This document shows, one piece after another, positions 45,951-58,131 of a stretch of DNA of 64,000 bases (position 1 is the stretch's first letter; each line of letters starts with the position of its first letter). Origin of the DNA: Piper betle (lineage: Eukaryota; Streptophyta; Magnoliopsida; Piperales; Piperaceae); assembly GCA_033002965.1 (NCBI GenBank), contig JAURVB010014165.1, positions 1 to 64,000 of the forward strand, given 5' to 3'. Position numbers and translations under genes: made by a program. The notes under the pieces were generated by a model. The model had not been told where the DNA came from. It ran no database searches and was given only the letters and a program-made list of their open reading frames with translations.

Positions 45951-47730
45951 TTGTGCTCACAAAACTTGAGAGCCCCAAACTTTTTTTCGCTCAAATCAAA
46001 TAAAAATCAGATGAGAAACAATAAAAACAAAATAGGTCTTCGCCCCCAGTGCTGTGGCATTGGAAAAAGAGAAAAAAGACTCGAGGTTGAGTGACGCGGC
46101 ACACAAAGTTGTGGTGCCAAGCACGTTGGCTATTTTAAAACGGTTATAACTTTTCCATTAAAACTCAAACTGTTCAAGTGTTTCGTCTCGCATTATGATC
46201 ATCATGATCTCTAGTTTATATTTATTAAATTTCAGAGGCTTTGGATAAGTACACCAAGGGATGTGTATTTTTAAAGTAAGGGGTTTAACTTGATCTTTTT
46301 GTTGATGTTATGCTTCAATTATGTTATTATTGTGATTAGATAATAATTGTATGATATTGTGTACATGTATGAATTGTTTGCATGTTGAATGAGCATCATG
46401 TCCATATCATGTCATGTCATATCATCTAGGCATCAGTAAGCTAGTATGGGTTAATATATAGTCGTATATGTTTGTTTAGACTATGAGTTGAGCAACCATG
46501 CAACTAGGAGCTCGGATCTTCTCGACTAACTACATCTGTTTAGTTGATGTTTAATGATCCCTTTTTAGTCTGGGTTAATATATAGTTGTATATATTTGTT
46601 TAGACTATGAGTTGAGCAACCATGCAACTAGGAGCTAAGATCTTCTCAACTAACTACATCTGTTTAGTTGATGTTTAATGATCCCTTTTTGTTGATGTTT
46701 AGATGGATTAATCATTGATTAAACTAGTTTTATAATATATTATCATGTTATAGTTACAAGCAATCATATTATTAAGTAATCAAGTTATCAAGATATAAGT
46801 ACCAAGTTTAATTCATAATTTCAACTGTTATGTCGAAGCGCAAGGTCTAGACCTAAAAACATGTTTTCATGTTGTTTTATTTAATTGTATGATAGCTTAG
46901 TAGATGTTCTACGCCATATACTGGTGCATCTCCCTAAGCAAGGACCACAGTCTTTGTTCTATGACTATTGTCTTGACGACACTAGTGATCACCGGTGGTT
47001 TATTCATGTGATCACGTGGGACTTGTGGTGACCACCGCATTTCATAAATTAAGTTAAGATGTAATAACTCTCAAGAGGTACTTATGTGCCAAAATTATTA
47101 GTAGTCGATGTTATCCAAGTGCTAAGATAAATGCGTTGTTTTTGCTTTCATGTGCTTTCATGTTTTATTCATACCACCCATGTTGGGTATTAAATTCAGT
47201 ATTCGTGTTTCAGTTAAGTTAATTTATTAGGGCTTACATGTATGTCACATAGGTAATTAAGTAAACTATATTTTCGTGTTGTGTGCTAATTATATTAATC
47301 TATTCTGACTTTCTGTTAAGTCAGATAAGTAACATTAATTAGTAAATTAGTTGTTAGTATCAATAAATCAATTACATGATATATTTAGTATACCAGTTAT
47401 CATGCTATGTACAAGCACATGTTTATAATTAACTTACCTAGGCTTATTACTAAGTCACATTTGTAATTAAGTGTCATGTTTTCATGATGTGCAAGTATAT
47501 TAACCTACTAGGGCTTATAAATAGGTCACATGAGTAGTGTTAATCAGTTTATTAGTTAATTAGTTAACTAGTTATCAAGTTAAATTCACTTTTATTCAGC
47601 TATGATGTTTATATTCAGTTCTATAAAATTACAATTTATTCACCTTCGGTTCATATAAAGTTATGTATGGATGCAAGTTATAAATGTTGATTATATGCAA
47701 AGTAAAATTTCAGTTTAATCGTTGTTTTCT
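45951..47730. other. non-coding DNA with inverted relative of 25266-26100
   Basis: No gene. From about 46830 to 47640 the reverse complement resembles 25300-26100 (ACTAGTGATCAC, GGGCTTA…ATAGGTCACATG). A tandem pair at 46447-46692 is listed separately. Confidence 0.45.
46447..46692. repeat. tandem duplication, two units of 124 bp
   Basis: Units start TGGGTTAATATATAGT at 46447 and 46571. Both contain CTATGAGTTGAGCAACCATG and GTTTAGTTGATGTTTAATGA, with a handful of differences. Confidence 0.93.
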
Positions 47731-47734
47731 TAGT

Positions 47735-48310
47735 TATCATTTTTTTCTTGGGGGGGGTTGTGCGATGGTAAGGGGCAGGAGGATCAGCGGACGGGGCCAG
47801 TATGGAATGGGGCGGACTGGGCGGGGGGGGGGGGCGGCAGGGAGTGAGGCGGAGTGAACTAGGTGGGGGAGCAGTGGCAGTGGCGGCGACGTGGGGGGTG
47901 CGGAGCCATGACAGGGGGGGCGGCGACAGTGGGGGGTAGTGTGGGGCGGGAGGGAGGGGGTGTGGGTCGTCAGGGGCATGGCAGCCGGAGGACGCATCAG
48001 CGATGCATCAAGAGAATCAAGGGGAAATAAATAGTCGGCGGCATTCTCATAATTAAAAGTTAACTCGTCTCCAACTAGAATCAAAAATAATAACTAACTA
48101 CAAATAATTAAAAAATCCAAAAATATATAAAAATACCATAAAATATAATGCATACCATAACATCAAAATAATATATTTGATAATTAATAACCCACTGATT
48201 TTGACTAATTCAAGTGAACTAGTTTTTGTCCAATTTTCAATGGATCGGTCTGATTGAATGACTCCATTCCAATCCGATTCAACGTCTGATTCTGATTTTT
48301 GCAACTATGC
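47735..48310 (-). mobile_element. C-rich TIR element, second copy (inverted, incomplete)
   Basis: Read on the minus strand it starts CATAGTTGCAAAAATCAG at about 48310, then runs through the same AATCGG…TCAATC and GTTATTA…ATTATATTTTATG…ATTTTT…GGATTTTTT series as 8640-8930. It then enters a C-rich core (47740-48000; G-rich on the plus strand). The distal TTGCAAAAAT end is not found, so this copy is truncated. A 115-codon Pro-rich minus-strand frame is composition-driven. Confidence 0.68.
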
Positions 48311-48639
48311 TAGATACTCACACTCACTCAGCACACACAAAATTTTGAAATAGAAATGTGGGAAGAAGAACTAGCTTGAGGGAAAATAAAGCTTATATGG
48401 GAACTTCTATTGATTGACAATTATATTACATAACAGAACTACTTGGAAGAATTGAGGATTTCTTGTTTCACTTATCTTTTCATGGTAGTTTAGTACCTTT
48501 TCTAAGAATTTGTCCCAAATTTTTAATATTTGTCTTCATAAAGCATAATAGACATTCAAAATCAAATTTGTGATTACCATTCTTTATTTGAATAAGGATG
48601 TTTCCCTTTCATTGAACAACTTTATAACCACCACCGAAT
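48311..48639. other. AT-rich non-coding
   Basis: No gene or element boundary that I can support. Confidence 0.4.
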
Positions 48640-49670
48640 TGTAATTCAAAAGAAAGCATGTTGGAGACTACAATGCCACTATAACTAGTTCACTCTAACG
48701 TTTGTGGTTCTATCATTCTTATATTAGTCAACAAGAGCAAATAATATCATACTTTCGTTCATGCTTATAGCAGAAAGATATATGTATCTCAAAAACAAAT
48801 CTGAAGTCTTTAGTTGATTTAAGAAGTTTAAAGCTTTCGCAAACCAAGAGAGTTGTTATTATATCAAAACATTGGGATCTTACCGAGGTGGTAAGTTCAC
48901 GTCAAAGAATTTTGAAATTTTTTGTGAAGACAATGAATTTTGGAGACAATTGATAGCTTCATATCCCCACAACAAAATGATGTGGTTGAAAAAAGAATAT
49001 TTCTGTCCTTGATATCATTCGAAGAATAACTAAACGAAGGACTTGACAAAATAATTATGGCACAGAAGCGTTGTCTATGTCTACCTACTAAATTGGTGTC
49101 CTACACGACACATACGTGGAAAGACTCTTCAAGGAGCACGGAGATGAAAGAAGTCTTATGTGTCACGTTTCAAAATTTTTGTGGCGTTGCATATACCCAT
49201 ACACCTACACATTATGTCAAAAGGAGAAAACTTGATAAAAACATAAAATATATTTTTTATGACGAAGAAGCAACACTTGTAAGTTTTATGATCCACACAA
49301 GAGAAAATTATGATAAGTGGAGATGTAGAGTGTGATCAAGAAATAACATGAGATTAGAACGGTCTAGAAAACGCCATAAACATACTACCACTTATTGAGA
49401 AAGAAGAGAAAAGTTATTTGATATGGAAGATGTGAAGACCTCATCAGAAGATTCATCTATCCCATGTTTAACATCGGACAAACAACCATCTATCCCATGT
49501 TTAACATTAGACAAATAACTATAAGTTAAAAAATTACACCCATTGAATGTAGTGTCGACGTACCGAGGAAAACAAGGTTGACTGTACACTTTTCAAAAAT
49601 TTTATTTGAAGCTTGAGGCATTTGACATTTACAAGACCAAATATTCAATTTGGTGTTGGAATGAATAATC
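48640..49670 (+). pseudogene. fossil copia integrase and RT/RH fragment (copy B)
   Basis: With several frame shifts and stops one reads LVHSNVCGS (catalytic Asp of HSD changed to Asn), HAYSRKIYV, KSEVF, then KTLGSYRGGKFTSKNFE (the second Asp of RSDRGGEF changed to Tyr) and NDVVEKRIF. The integrase C-end follows (TWKDSSRSTEMKEV, KRRKLDKNIKYIF). A TRPNIQFGVGM scrap near 49640 marks the RT/RNase H junction. This is an old, internally deleted element lying under the gypsy insertion. Confidence 0.75.
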
Positions 49671-49764
49671 GGTAAATAAATAAACTTAACAATGACCTAC
49701 ATGATGGCTATAAAGAGAATATTGCGCAATGGAAGCGAAATGGACCCATTAATGTAAAAGGATG

Positions 49765-52700
49765 TTGGCGGGGGGCAATGGTGCATCGAGTTTGGCGAGA
49801 GGTCCAGGCACTGGGTTGACGTTGAGGACGAATAGGTGGCGTGTGACGTTGGAGTTCCACCGACTGTTCCCCGCATTAGTTAGGAGAGAGGTGCCAAGGA
49901 TGGCAAATGAGGAGGACAAGTTTAATGTGAAAAAATTATTACGAATGGGGCCAAGGTGGTCACCTGTGGGACGGATCCAATCCAGACGGAGAAGTGAATA
50001 AATGTCACCCAGACAGCCTTTTGGGCTTTGCAGGTGCCGAACAAGAACAAGACCTGATTGGCATCATGTATGCTTCAGGAGGCAGCATACCAGCGGTGGA
50101 AGACCACGATGGAGACCAAATTTCGGCACCCGGACGTAAACTTCATTACTTGGCGGAGTTTGTGGAAGTCTTCAATGAGTAATATTTTCTTGAACTGGTT
50201 GTCCAGTAAAAAGCGTTGGAGTTTACTAACTTGACGCAAGGGATTGATTCGGTGACGGAGTATGCTAGGATGTTTCTAGCCTTGGAACACTTCTTCCCCA
50301 GATCATTGGCAAATGAGAAGGCCCATGCTTACAAGATCTTTTCTTCTTCAATTCGGATTGCAAACATCCTTTGAACCAACCTTAATGATGGCATTAATGC
50401 AGTGGCCAATCATGAACTAATCCCGGAACGGAAGCAAGCACAGAAGAATCCTCATTCCCGGTCAAACTGGTGAACAATGGCCGGTGCAGAACCAGAATAA
50501 GAGGAAACGAGAGGATGAACGACATCTGGCAAGGTGCAAGAACTACAATCAGAACCATGAGGGTAAGTGCCCTGAGCCTATCCAGTTCTTTAACTATGGG
50601 AAGACAGGGCACGGGAAGAAGGATTGTCAAGTGCTTGCTCAGAATTCATAGCCAGAGAGGCCTAGACCACCTGCAAAGTGATCTGTCCTAGTGGATGCCA
50701 CAACAACGGGCAGAGGGAAGACCAAGTTGTACATGATTGAGGCGGACGATGATGTGGATGCATCTGAGACAGTGGAAGGTACAATTCTAATCCAGACTCA
50801 AGTTAATGTTTTATTTGATTCTGGGTGTACGAGCACTTTCATGTCCTCACTCTTAGTCACCAACCTGCCTAACCCATTGAGGATCTCCATGGCAACAAGA
50901 AATTCAAAAGTCACCAAGTTGGGAGGGAGGGACTTGTCCTTAGACATTCAGGGGACTTTCAATAAATGGGATTTGTCATGTATGGTTTGATAGACTATGA
51001 CTTAATCATGGGAATGGATTGGTTTTTAACTCACCAGGCATTCCTTATCTGTGAGAATAAAAGAGTGGTTCATAAACCTTCTACTTGTGAGATGTGAGTG
51101 ATATTTCTAGGTTCTGCATCTAATCCTTCATCGTGTATCGTGTCTGTCAGGAAGGCAGCTAAATTGCTAAGTTAGGGGTGCGAGGCCTTTATGGCAAGTC
51201 CGATCCTGATTTAGAACCCAAAAATATAGTTTTCATTCCTGTAGTTGCCAAATTCGATGATGTCATTCAGGAGGAGCTACAAGGCCTACTTCTGTAGTGA
51301 GAAGTAGAATTCACGATCGATCTGGCATAAGATATGACACCAATCTCTAAGGCACCCTACCGCATGGCTCCAGCTAAACTAAAAGAACTGAAGACCCAGT
51401 TGAAGGAGTTATAGACAACTGGATTCACTCAACCGAGTACTTCTCCTTAGGGAGCACCGGTCTTGTTTGTGATAACGAAGGATGGATCACTTCATTTATG
51501 CATTGATCTTCGGCAACTCAACCAAGTCACCGTTAAAAATCAATACCCCTTATTGAGAATTGATGACTTGTTTAATCAGCTGAAATCAACAAAAGAGTGT
51601 TCTCCAAGATTAACCTTAGATTGGACTACCATAAATTGTGAGTCAAGGAGTCAGATGTGGAGAAAACGACATTCAAAACCAGATACTAGCATTATGAATA
51701 CCTTGTCATGCCATTTAGACTAACAAATGCCCCCTACGGCTTTTATGTCCGAGCGTACCATCTATATTTGGATAAGTTCATCATTGTATTTGTGGATGAC
51801 ATATTGGTGTATTAGGATAATGAACAATATCATGAACACCATCTAAGGATTGCACTCCAAGTGTTGCGAGAGAACTAGTTGTTTGCTAAGCTCTTTAACT
51901 GCAAATTCCAGTTGAATGAGGTGAATTTTCTTAGGCACATTATTTCCATGAAAGACATTTTAGTGGACCTCTAAGGTACAAGAAGTAGTTGAGTGGCCAC
52001 ATCCAACTGATATTAGAAATTTTCTTGGGTTAGCAGGCCACTATAGGAGGTGAAGGGAGTAAAGTTTGTGTGGGATGACAAGGTGCACCAGGAAGGGAGT
52101 GAAGTTCATGTGGGATGACGTGTGTGAACAGAGCTTTCATTTCCTGAAGAAGAGTTTGACAACTGCTTCAGTGTTGACTCTTCCCAATGGGAACGACGTA
52201 TTTGTAGTCTATAGCAACACATCCAAGCTTGGGTTAGGATGTGTTCTAATGCAGAATGGGTGGGTAGTGGCACAATTTGAAGTCTTCACAAATCATAAGA
52301 GTTTGAAACACATTTTTACTCAAAGTGATCTGAACTTGAGGCAATGGCAGTGGATGGAGTACCTTAAAGACTATGACTTTGAACTATCATATCATCCGGG
52401 GAAGCCAATCTTGTGGCAAATCTTGAGTTGGAAAGGGATGGTTGATAAGGACCAACATATGGCACGCTTATGGGCGATGTCAGCTGAAGTAATTGGCATC
52501 AACTCAGTGGAGCTGGTAGCAGGTTTGTTGGCAAATCTTATTATCTATAGTGACTTAGTGGAATAGGAAAAGCAGGCTCAAATGGACGATGCAGATTTGG
52601 CTAAATTCATGTAGTCGTTTGTCAATGTTTCAGTGGATGATGTAGGAGTAACTAGATTTAGGGGATGACTCTGTGTGCCAAATGACACTACACTCCGAAA

Positions 52701-54450
52701 GATGATCTTCGAGGAGGCACATTGTTTGAAGTTCTCCATTCACCAAGGGACTACGAAGATGCACCAGGATCTGAAGCACACATATTGGTGGCTAGGAATG
52801 AAGAGAGATGTAGCAAGACTTTGTCTCTAAGTGTCAAACATGTCAACAGATAAAATCCAAAAATCAACATCCAGGTGGGCCGTTAAAGCCTCTTGACATT
52901 CCTACTTAGAAGTGGGAGTGTGTCACATATGATTTTGTGGTGAAACTTTCTCGGACTCAGAAGAAGGATGACTCTATTTGGGTGGTGGTTGATCGGTTGA
53001 CAAAGTCGGCCCATTTCACTCCGACAAAGTCAACACGGACGACAGAGTACTTGGCTAGACTATACATTGACAACATTGTGCGGTTACATGGAGTTCCAAA
53101 GGAGATTATCTCTGATCAGGGCCCCTTTTTACTTTACACTCTTGGAGTGCTTTCCTAAAGGCATTAGGCATGGAGATTTAGCTTAGTACCATGTATCACC
53201 CCCATACGGATGGTTACGATGAGTGCACCATCCAAGTGTTGGAAGACCTTCTAAGAGCTTGCATTTAGATTGGGGATGAGATTGGGAGCAACACTTGCCC
53301 TTGGTAGAATTCACATACAATAATTCTTATCGAGCAAGTATGGGCATGGCACGGCATGGCACCCTTCAAGGCATCATATGGGAGACCCTATAGATCTCCT
53401 AGTTGTTGGTTGAAGTCTCTAGATGTGGTGATAGTAGGTCTAGAGTTGTTGCAAGAAGCGATAGAAAAAGTATGGCTCATTCAACAACAAAATGAAAGCA
53501 GCGCAGGTTCAGCAAAAGAGTTATGCAGACATGAGACAGTGGAAACTAGAATTCTAAGTTGGGGAGCAAGTCTACCTGAAGGTGTCCCCAACTAAGGAAG
53601 TAGTACATTGTGGATCAGCTGGGAAGCTGAACCAAAATGCATTGGTCCATTTCCAATCCTTGGGCGAGTAGGGAGTTAGCATACAGACTAGCTTTACCAC
53701 CACATTTGGAGGGAGTCCACAATGTTTTTCACTTGCCGATGCTCAAGAAATATACCAGGATGTTTGCCACATCATTCTAACTACCGTAACTTGGAGATTC
53801 AGTTGGATGCTTCTTACTTGGAGGAAGTGGTGAAGATTTTAGACTGGGAAGAGAAGGTGCTTGGTTCAAGAAGGATTCCACTTGTAAAAATTCTATGGAA
53901 AAATTGGGGTATAGAGGAGGCTTCTTGGGAAAAAGAAGTGGATATGATGAAAGAATATCCTCAATTATTTGATGTGCAATTATTGTATGATTGTGATGCT
54001 AGCTTGGAATTAATACATTTTTTTCTTGATCTTTGTGTATTTTAGATTGTGTTAGATAATAAATGTCTTAATAGTGTAGAAATTATTCTTTTTGATGAAT
54101 TATGATAACCACAGTTCAGGCGTAGTTGAAGTAATCTCGCAACCTACACGACCACAACAAACAACGAAAGCCCGAATAGACCAGTTGTTTGGGAATAGGT
54201 TTGAGCCGCCAAGGCATGGCCTGACAGGCAACGATGCACTTGAGCGGTTCTTGCGCATTCCACATTTTGATGTTCAACAAGCTGTTAGGAGGCATGATCC
54301 GTAGAGTATAGAGGATGCGGTTAGAATCGCAACCCATTGCGCTAGGCAAGTCTCAGTTCTTGAGGACTTTTACGACGCTGTGAGGGAAGTAGTGGATGGC
54401 TCGACGCCTGATGTTAGTCTTTACCTTGTTATTTTCAGGGATGAAAATTC
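49765..54450 (+). pseudogene. Ty3/gypsy chromovirus gag-pol, decayed (copy B, more complete)
   Basis: Domains in order across broken frames: gag (EVPRMANEEDKF, about 49890; FVEVFNE, about 50160); a zinc knuckle with two Cys lost (QFFNYGKTGHGKKDC, about 50585-50630); protease VNVLFDSGCTSTFMSS (about 50800-50850); RT with [20 protein letters not shown] (about 51480), [13 protein letters not shown] and FVDDILVY (about 51790); RNase H SNTSKLGLGCVLMQNG (about 52210); integrase DDSIWVVVDRLTKSAHFTP and EIISDQGP (about 52970-53120). A chromodomain-like end follows (ILDWEEKVLGS…EASWEKEVDMMKEYPQLF, about 53840-53970), the hallmark of chromoviruses (Tekay-like by inference). Several stops make it inactive. 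A further gag-like piece (ALERFLRIPHFDVQQAVRR, about 54230) and a GGGATGAAAATTCTTAAATTAGGGAG polypurine region precede the LTR remnant. Confidence 0.9.
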
Positions 54451-54465
54451 TTAAATTAGGGAGAT

Positions 54466-54545
54466 TGTAAAAACTGTGCTTTATTTATTATTGTTATTAT
54501 TATTATTATTTATTTTATTTTTGTGTTAAACCAAGGGTTGTTACA
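54466..54545 (+). repeat. shrunken 3' LTR of gypsy copy B (80 bp)
   Basis: It starts TGTAAAAACTGTGC and ends AAGGGTTGTTACA. Same short form as 8570-8639. Confidence 0.55.
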
Positions 54546-57500
54546 CTAGTTCTTCTATAAATTCTACCACACAACTCAAAGCCTTCCATCCCTTTGACTC
54601 TAACAAGCACATGGCAAATTAACTATTAATAGAATTACATTTGAGCAATTTGATGTTCTTGCGGGCTTTATACTTTGATCAGGATTCGAAGCCACACTTT
54701 TTGGCTCTTATGCCGCATTAAGTTTGTAACCTCATAATTATTTGAGATGCAATGTAATAACCCAGCCCAAGTATAATTTAAAAGGTCTATTTTTTAATAG
54801 TGGTTAACCGAAGTTAAAGATCTACTATCACTAATAAATTAAATCTTACCTTAGAGGTATTGGATATAAGGCTAATTTTTTAAAGATCTTACATTCCACC
54901 TACTATGAGAAATTTCACCCTTAGAATCATAATTTTTTGTTATGGTTCGATACAATAGATATTGACCAATACATATCAAAGTTTGCTACACAATACACTT
55001 AAATATATTATGTACAATTTTTTAAACAGTTTTCATAAAATTTTTTTGTCAATTAATAGTTTAAAAATTACGAATAAATAATTAATTATTTAAAAAATTT
55101 TGAAATCCTAATCTCATGGGTATGTTTACTATAATTAGAAAAGAAATACATTTTATTGTCGATACAACAAAGTATAGAGCTAAATATATAGTAATTTTAT
55201 TTTATAATTCTTTAATTACTTATTTATATGTATTATAGTTAGACATTCTTCGTTGATGAAAACTTATCTAGTAAAATAAATTCTTTTATTGGAATTCCTT
55301 TCCTCGGCTCATGAGGTGTCTAACCCACCATCTATTATGAGATTGGCTCTTATACTAAATGTAAAGAACTGGCTCAAATGTAATCTAATAGGCTTAGTAT
55401 AACGACTCGATCTAAAGTGCAAACTAATAGGCATAAGTTATCTCTTTAAAAGTAGTAAACCAAAGTTGAAGATTTATAATTCATTCCCAATAATAAATCA
55501 AATCTTACCCCAATAACTATTAGATTTGAAATTAATTTTAGAGGTGTTACACTTAGCTATTTGTTCAAAAGTAATTAAACAAGCATAAAGAAAGTCTATG
55601 AGTACACCTCAATTAATATATTGAATTTCACTCTGATAGGCCTTAGTTGTAGAACTAATTTTTGGGGATCTTACATGTCTAATGGTGGTCATTTTACAAT
55701 GACCATCATAATGTTAGCTCTTGATTTGGGCAGTCAAAATGAAATTCAAAAATAAGTATCGTAAAGAATCAGTAAAGAATCAATAATCTATAAATGGTTG
55801 TTCACTAAAATAGAAGGAATGAAAATGGAAAGTATATCATATAATAATAGAAAAATCTGATGCACAAAAATTTTATTTTAAGGCCAACTATTCAAAGTAT
55901 GACATTAATAGTTTAAGAAAATAATAATAAGGATAAAGGAAAGGGAAGGAATGAAGAGTCAAATGCAGCAACAAATATCTATTAATTGGGGTAGATATAG
56001 TACTATTCTTCCATGTGAACATCTGTTAAAGTAAACAATCTCATCGATGAATTTATTGATTTTATGTAAGAAAATATTCAACCATGTTAGTGTTAATGTT
56101 GTGTAATAGACATAAATGTATTCTTACATTTAACACATCTGTGCACATAACGATAAATATATGGTAAATTGATGACATAAAACAATTAGTTTCTAATCAA
56201 ATGCTACGTAGGGAAGTAACAGCAAATACATCGCCCAATGCAGACGCAAAGAAGGATACAATACATGCAGGTACTACAATGGTGAATCCCATTTATAACA
56301 GGGAAAATATTTGAATAACAAAGATATATTATTTTTCCAAGTAACAAAATAATTATGTAACGAAGATAACATTGCATACCTTGTAAAATAGTAGTCGAAT
56401 TGAAGAACAAAAAGATCTTTGTAGGAAGAAGCACTTGACACCAACACAAATTAGGCAGCTAGCTGAGACAGGCTCAACAGCGCAAGGCCAGATATACTGA
56501 AACTTCTTTCAAATGGAATCTTTGGATTGATTGTCTTCAAAGTTAATTAGGGTTCGTATTTTATTTTTGCTTTTCACTATTTTGAGAAGAAAAAATGTTC
56601 TTCAGCCATTAGAATAAAAAAGCATCATTTGCATAGCTTAACATTTTGAAACAGGATTGAATCCCCTTCCCTCTTTCATAGAGCTGAGCTTATTTTCATA
56701 GAAGAACACATCTTGGAATATATAATTATTATTATGCTATTTTTTTAATCACGTAAGTTTAACCATATATTAATATTGTTACAATACTCCCACATCTTTT
56801 AATGATACGTGCAAAGTCTTAAATAAATAAATCTGGGATAGTAAGCCTTCAAGATGGGTGTTCACTGGGGATTGAAGCTCAATCCCGAATATCCACATTT
56901 TTGCCCACCAACCCATTTAGAAAGGGTGAGTATTAGATTAGTACAGATCTTTGTAAGATGTGTGGATTTTTTTATAAATGTTGGTTCGTAACCCTCTTAA
57001 GATGGCTAGTCATTTTAGATTGAAGCGGAAGGACCTATATTTCTTGTCTAGTGTGTTGGATTATCTCTGAAAATAGAGGTCATGAAAAAATTTCAAGGTT
57101 ACCGGAGCTCTTCTCTTCCTTTTGCACCTCTGATCTCCCATCCTCGAAAAAATATTGAAAATCCCATTTCCCTTATCAACTTTCAATAGCTTAATCTTTC
57201 CAACAAAAATTAGATATATCATAATTGATTCAATTGAGAAACATCTTCAATAACAAATTTAAAAGATTATTTTAACATGATGAAGTGAAAAATACATAGT
57301 AGAAAATTAATAAATGAAAAAAGCATGGCCAGCACTTGGGCTAGAGTGGGGTGAGGAAGGCTTCAAATGGTTCTTCTTGCTCCTGATCTGATATTGTGTT
57401 TAATATTATTATTTTTTGTCTTCTAAAGTATAAATTAATTAAGGACTTTGTGGTGCTTCACCAAAAGAATTCTAATTATTGAGATCTTCAAACAGTAATA

Positions 57501-57889
57501 TAAAAAGGTGGTATTTGTTCTATAATTTCAGTGAGGGATATCTTAGGTTTGATCTTTCATCAAATCAAATGGGTTGACTGGATGAATTCCTCATAGAAAA
57601 GGAACCATGCGAAGGGAGAAAATTTTGGAGAAGAAGAATATATACACCCCAAAATGGAAGAAGGGTATGATTGAAAATGAAGAAAAATACAAAAGAAAAC
57701 ACCCTGTTAATTATAAGTGATACGCGGCAATATTCATAGTTAGGTTCAATAATAGTTTGCAGCAAACCAAATTAAAGTATGTGGGTTACCAGTTTAGCAT
57801 GTTATTATATGTTCCAAGAAGCATTCTCAATCTCAGATAATACTCCAGAATCACATCTTTCAACATGCTAAGCTTGGCATATGATGCTT
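54546..57889. other. non-coding part of duplicated block, copy B
   Basis: It aligns with copy A 9606-12345 and has no gene. LTR-start-like modules lie at about 54753 and 55397. The segment 55291-55945 has no partner in copy A. It opens AATTCCTTTCCTCGG and closes AAGGAAAGGGAAGG, partly inverted, so it may be an insertion, but no clean target duplication is visible. Confidence 0.5.
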
Positions 57890-57894
57890 GTTTA

Positions 57895-58069
57895 TGTTAA
57901 TAGTGAATTGTTCGTTGTTGCCCGTGGTTTTTGACTCTCGATTGAAGGAGGGCTTTCCACATTAAATCTATGCTCTTTTGCGGCTTTGTTTTATTTTATT
58001 TCTCAGGTCTTATTTTCATTATTTTTGTTCGCTGTGGTTGATCTCCAATTTTGGGGATTTATCTCAACG
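57895..58069 (+). repeat. 5' LTR of copia B, internally deleted
   Basis: It starts TGTTAATA and jumps directly to GTGAATTGTTCG, which in the 3' LTR lies about 360 bp further in (near 62268). The deleted part includes the TATAAAT at 62031 of the 3' LTR. It ends …TTTATCTCAACG, followed by ATTGGCGCCATCTGTGGG at the expected primer-binding position. Confidence 0.85.
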
Positions 58070-58131
58070 ATTGGCGCCATCTGTGGGAAGTTTGGTCTCA
58101 TTCAATCGGATCTTGATTTGAGTGGGAGTCA

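Noticed and set aside
47737..48084. 115-codon Pro-rich minus-strand frame
   Set aside because: Composition artefact of the second C-rich element copy; no domain.
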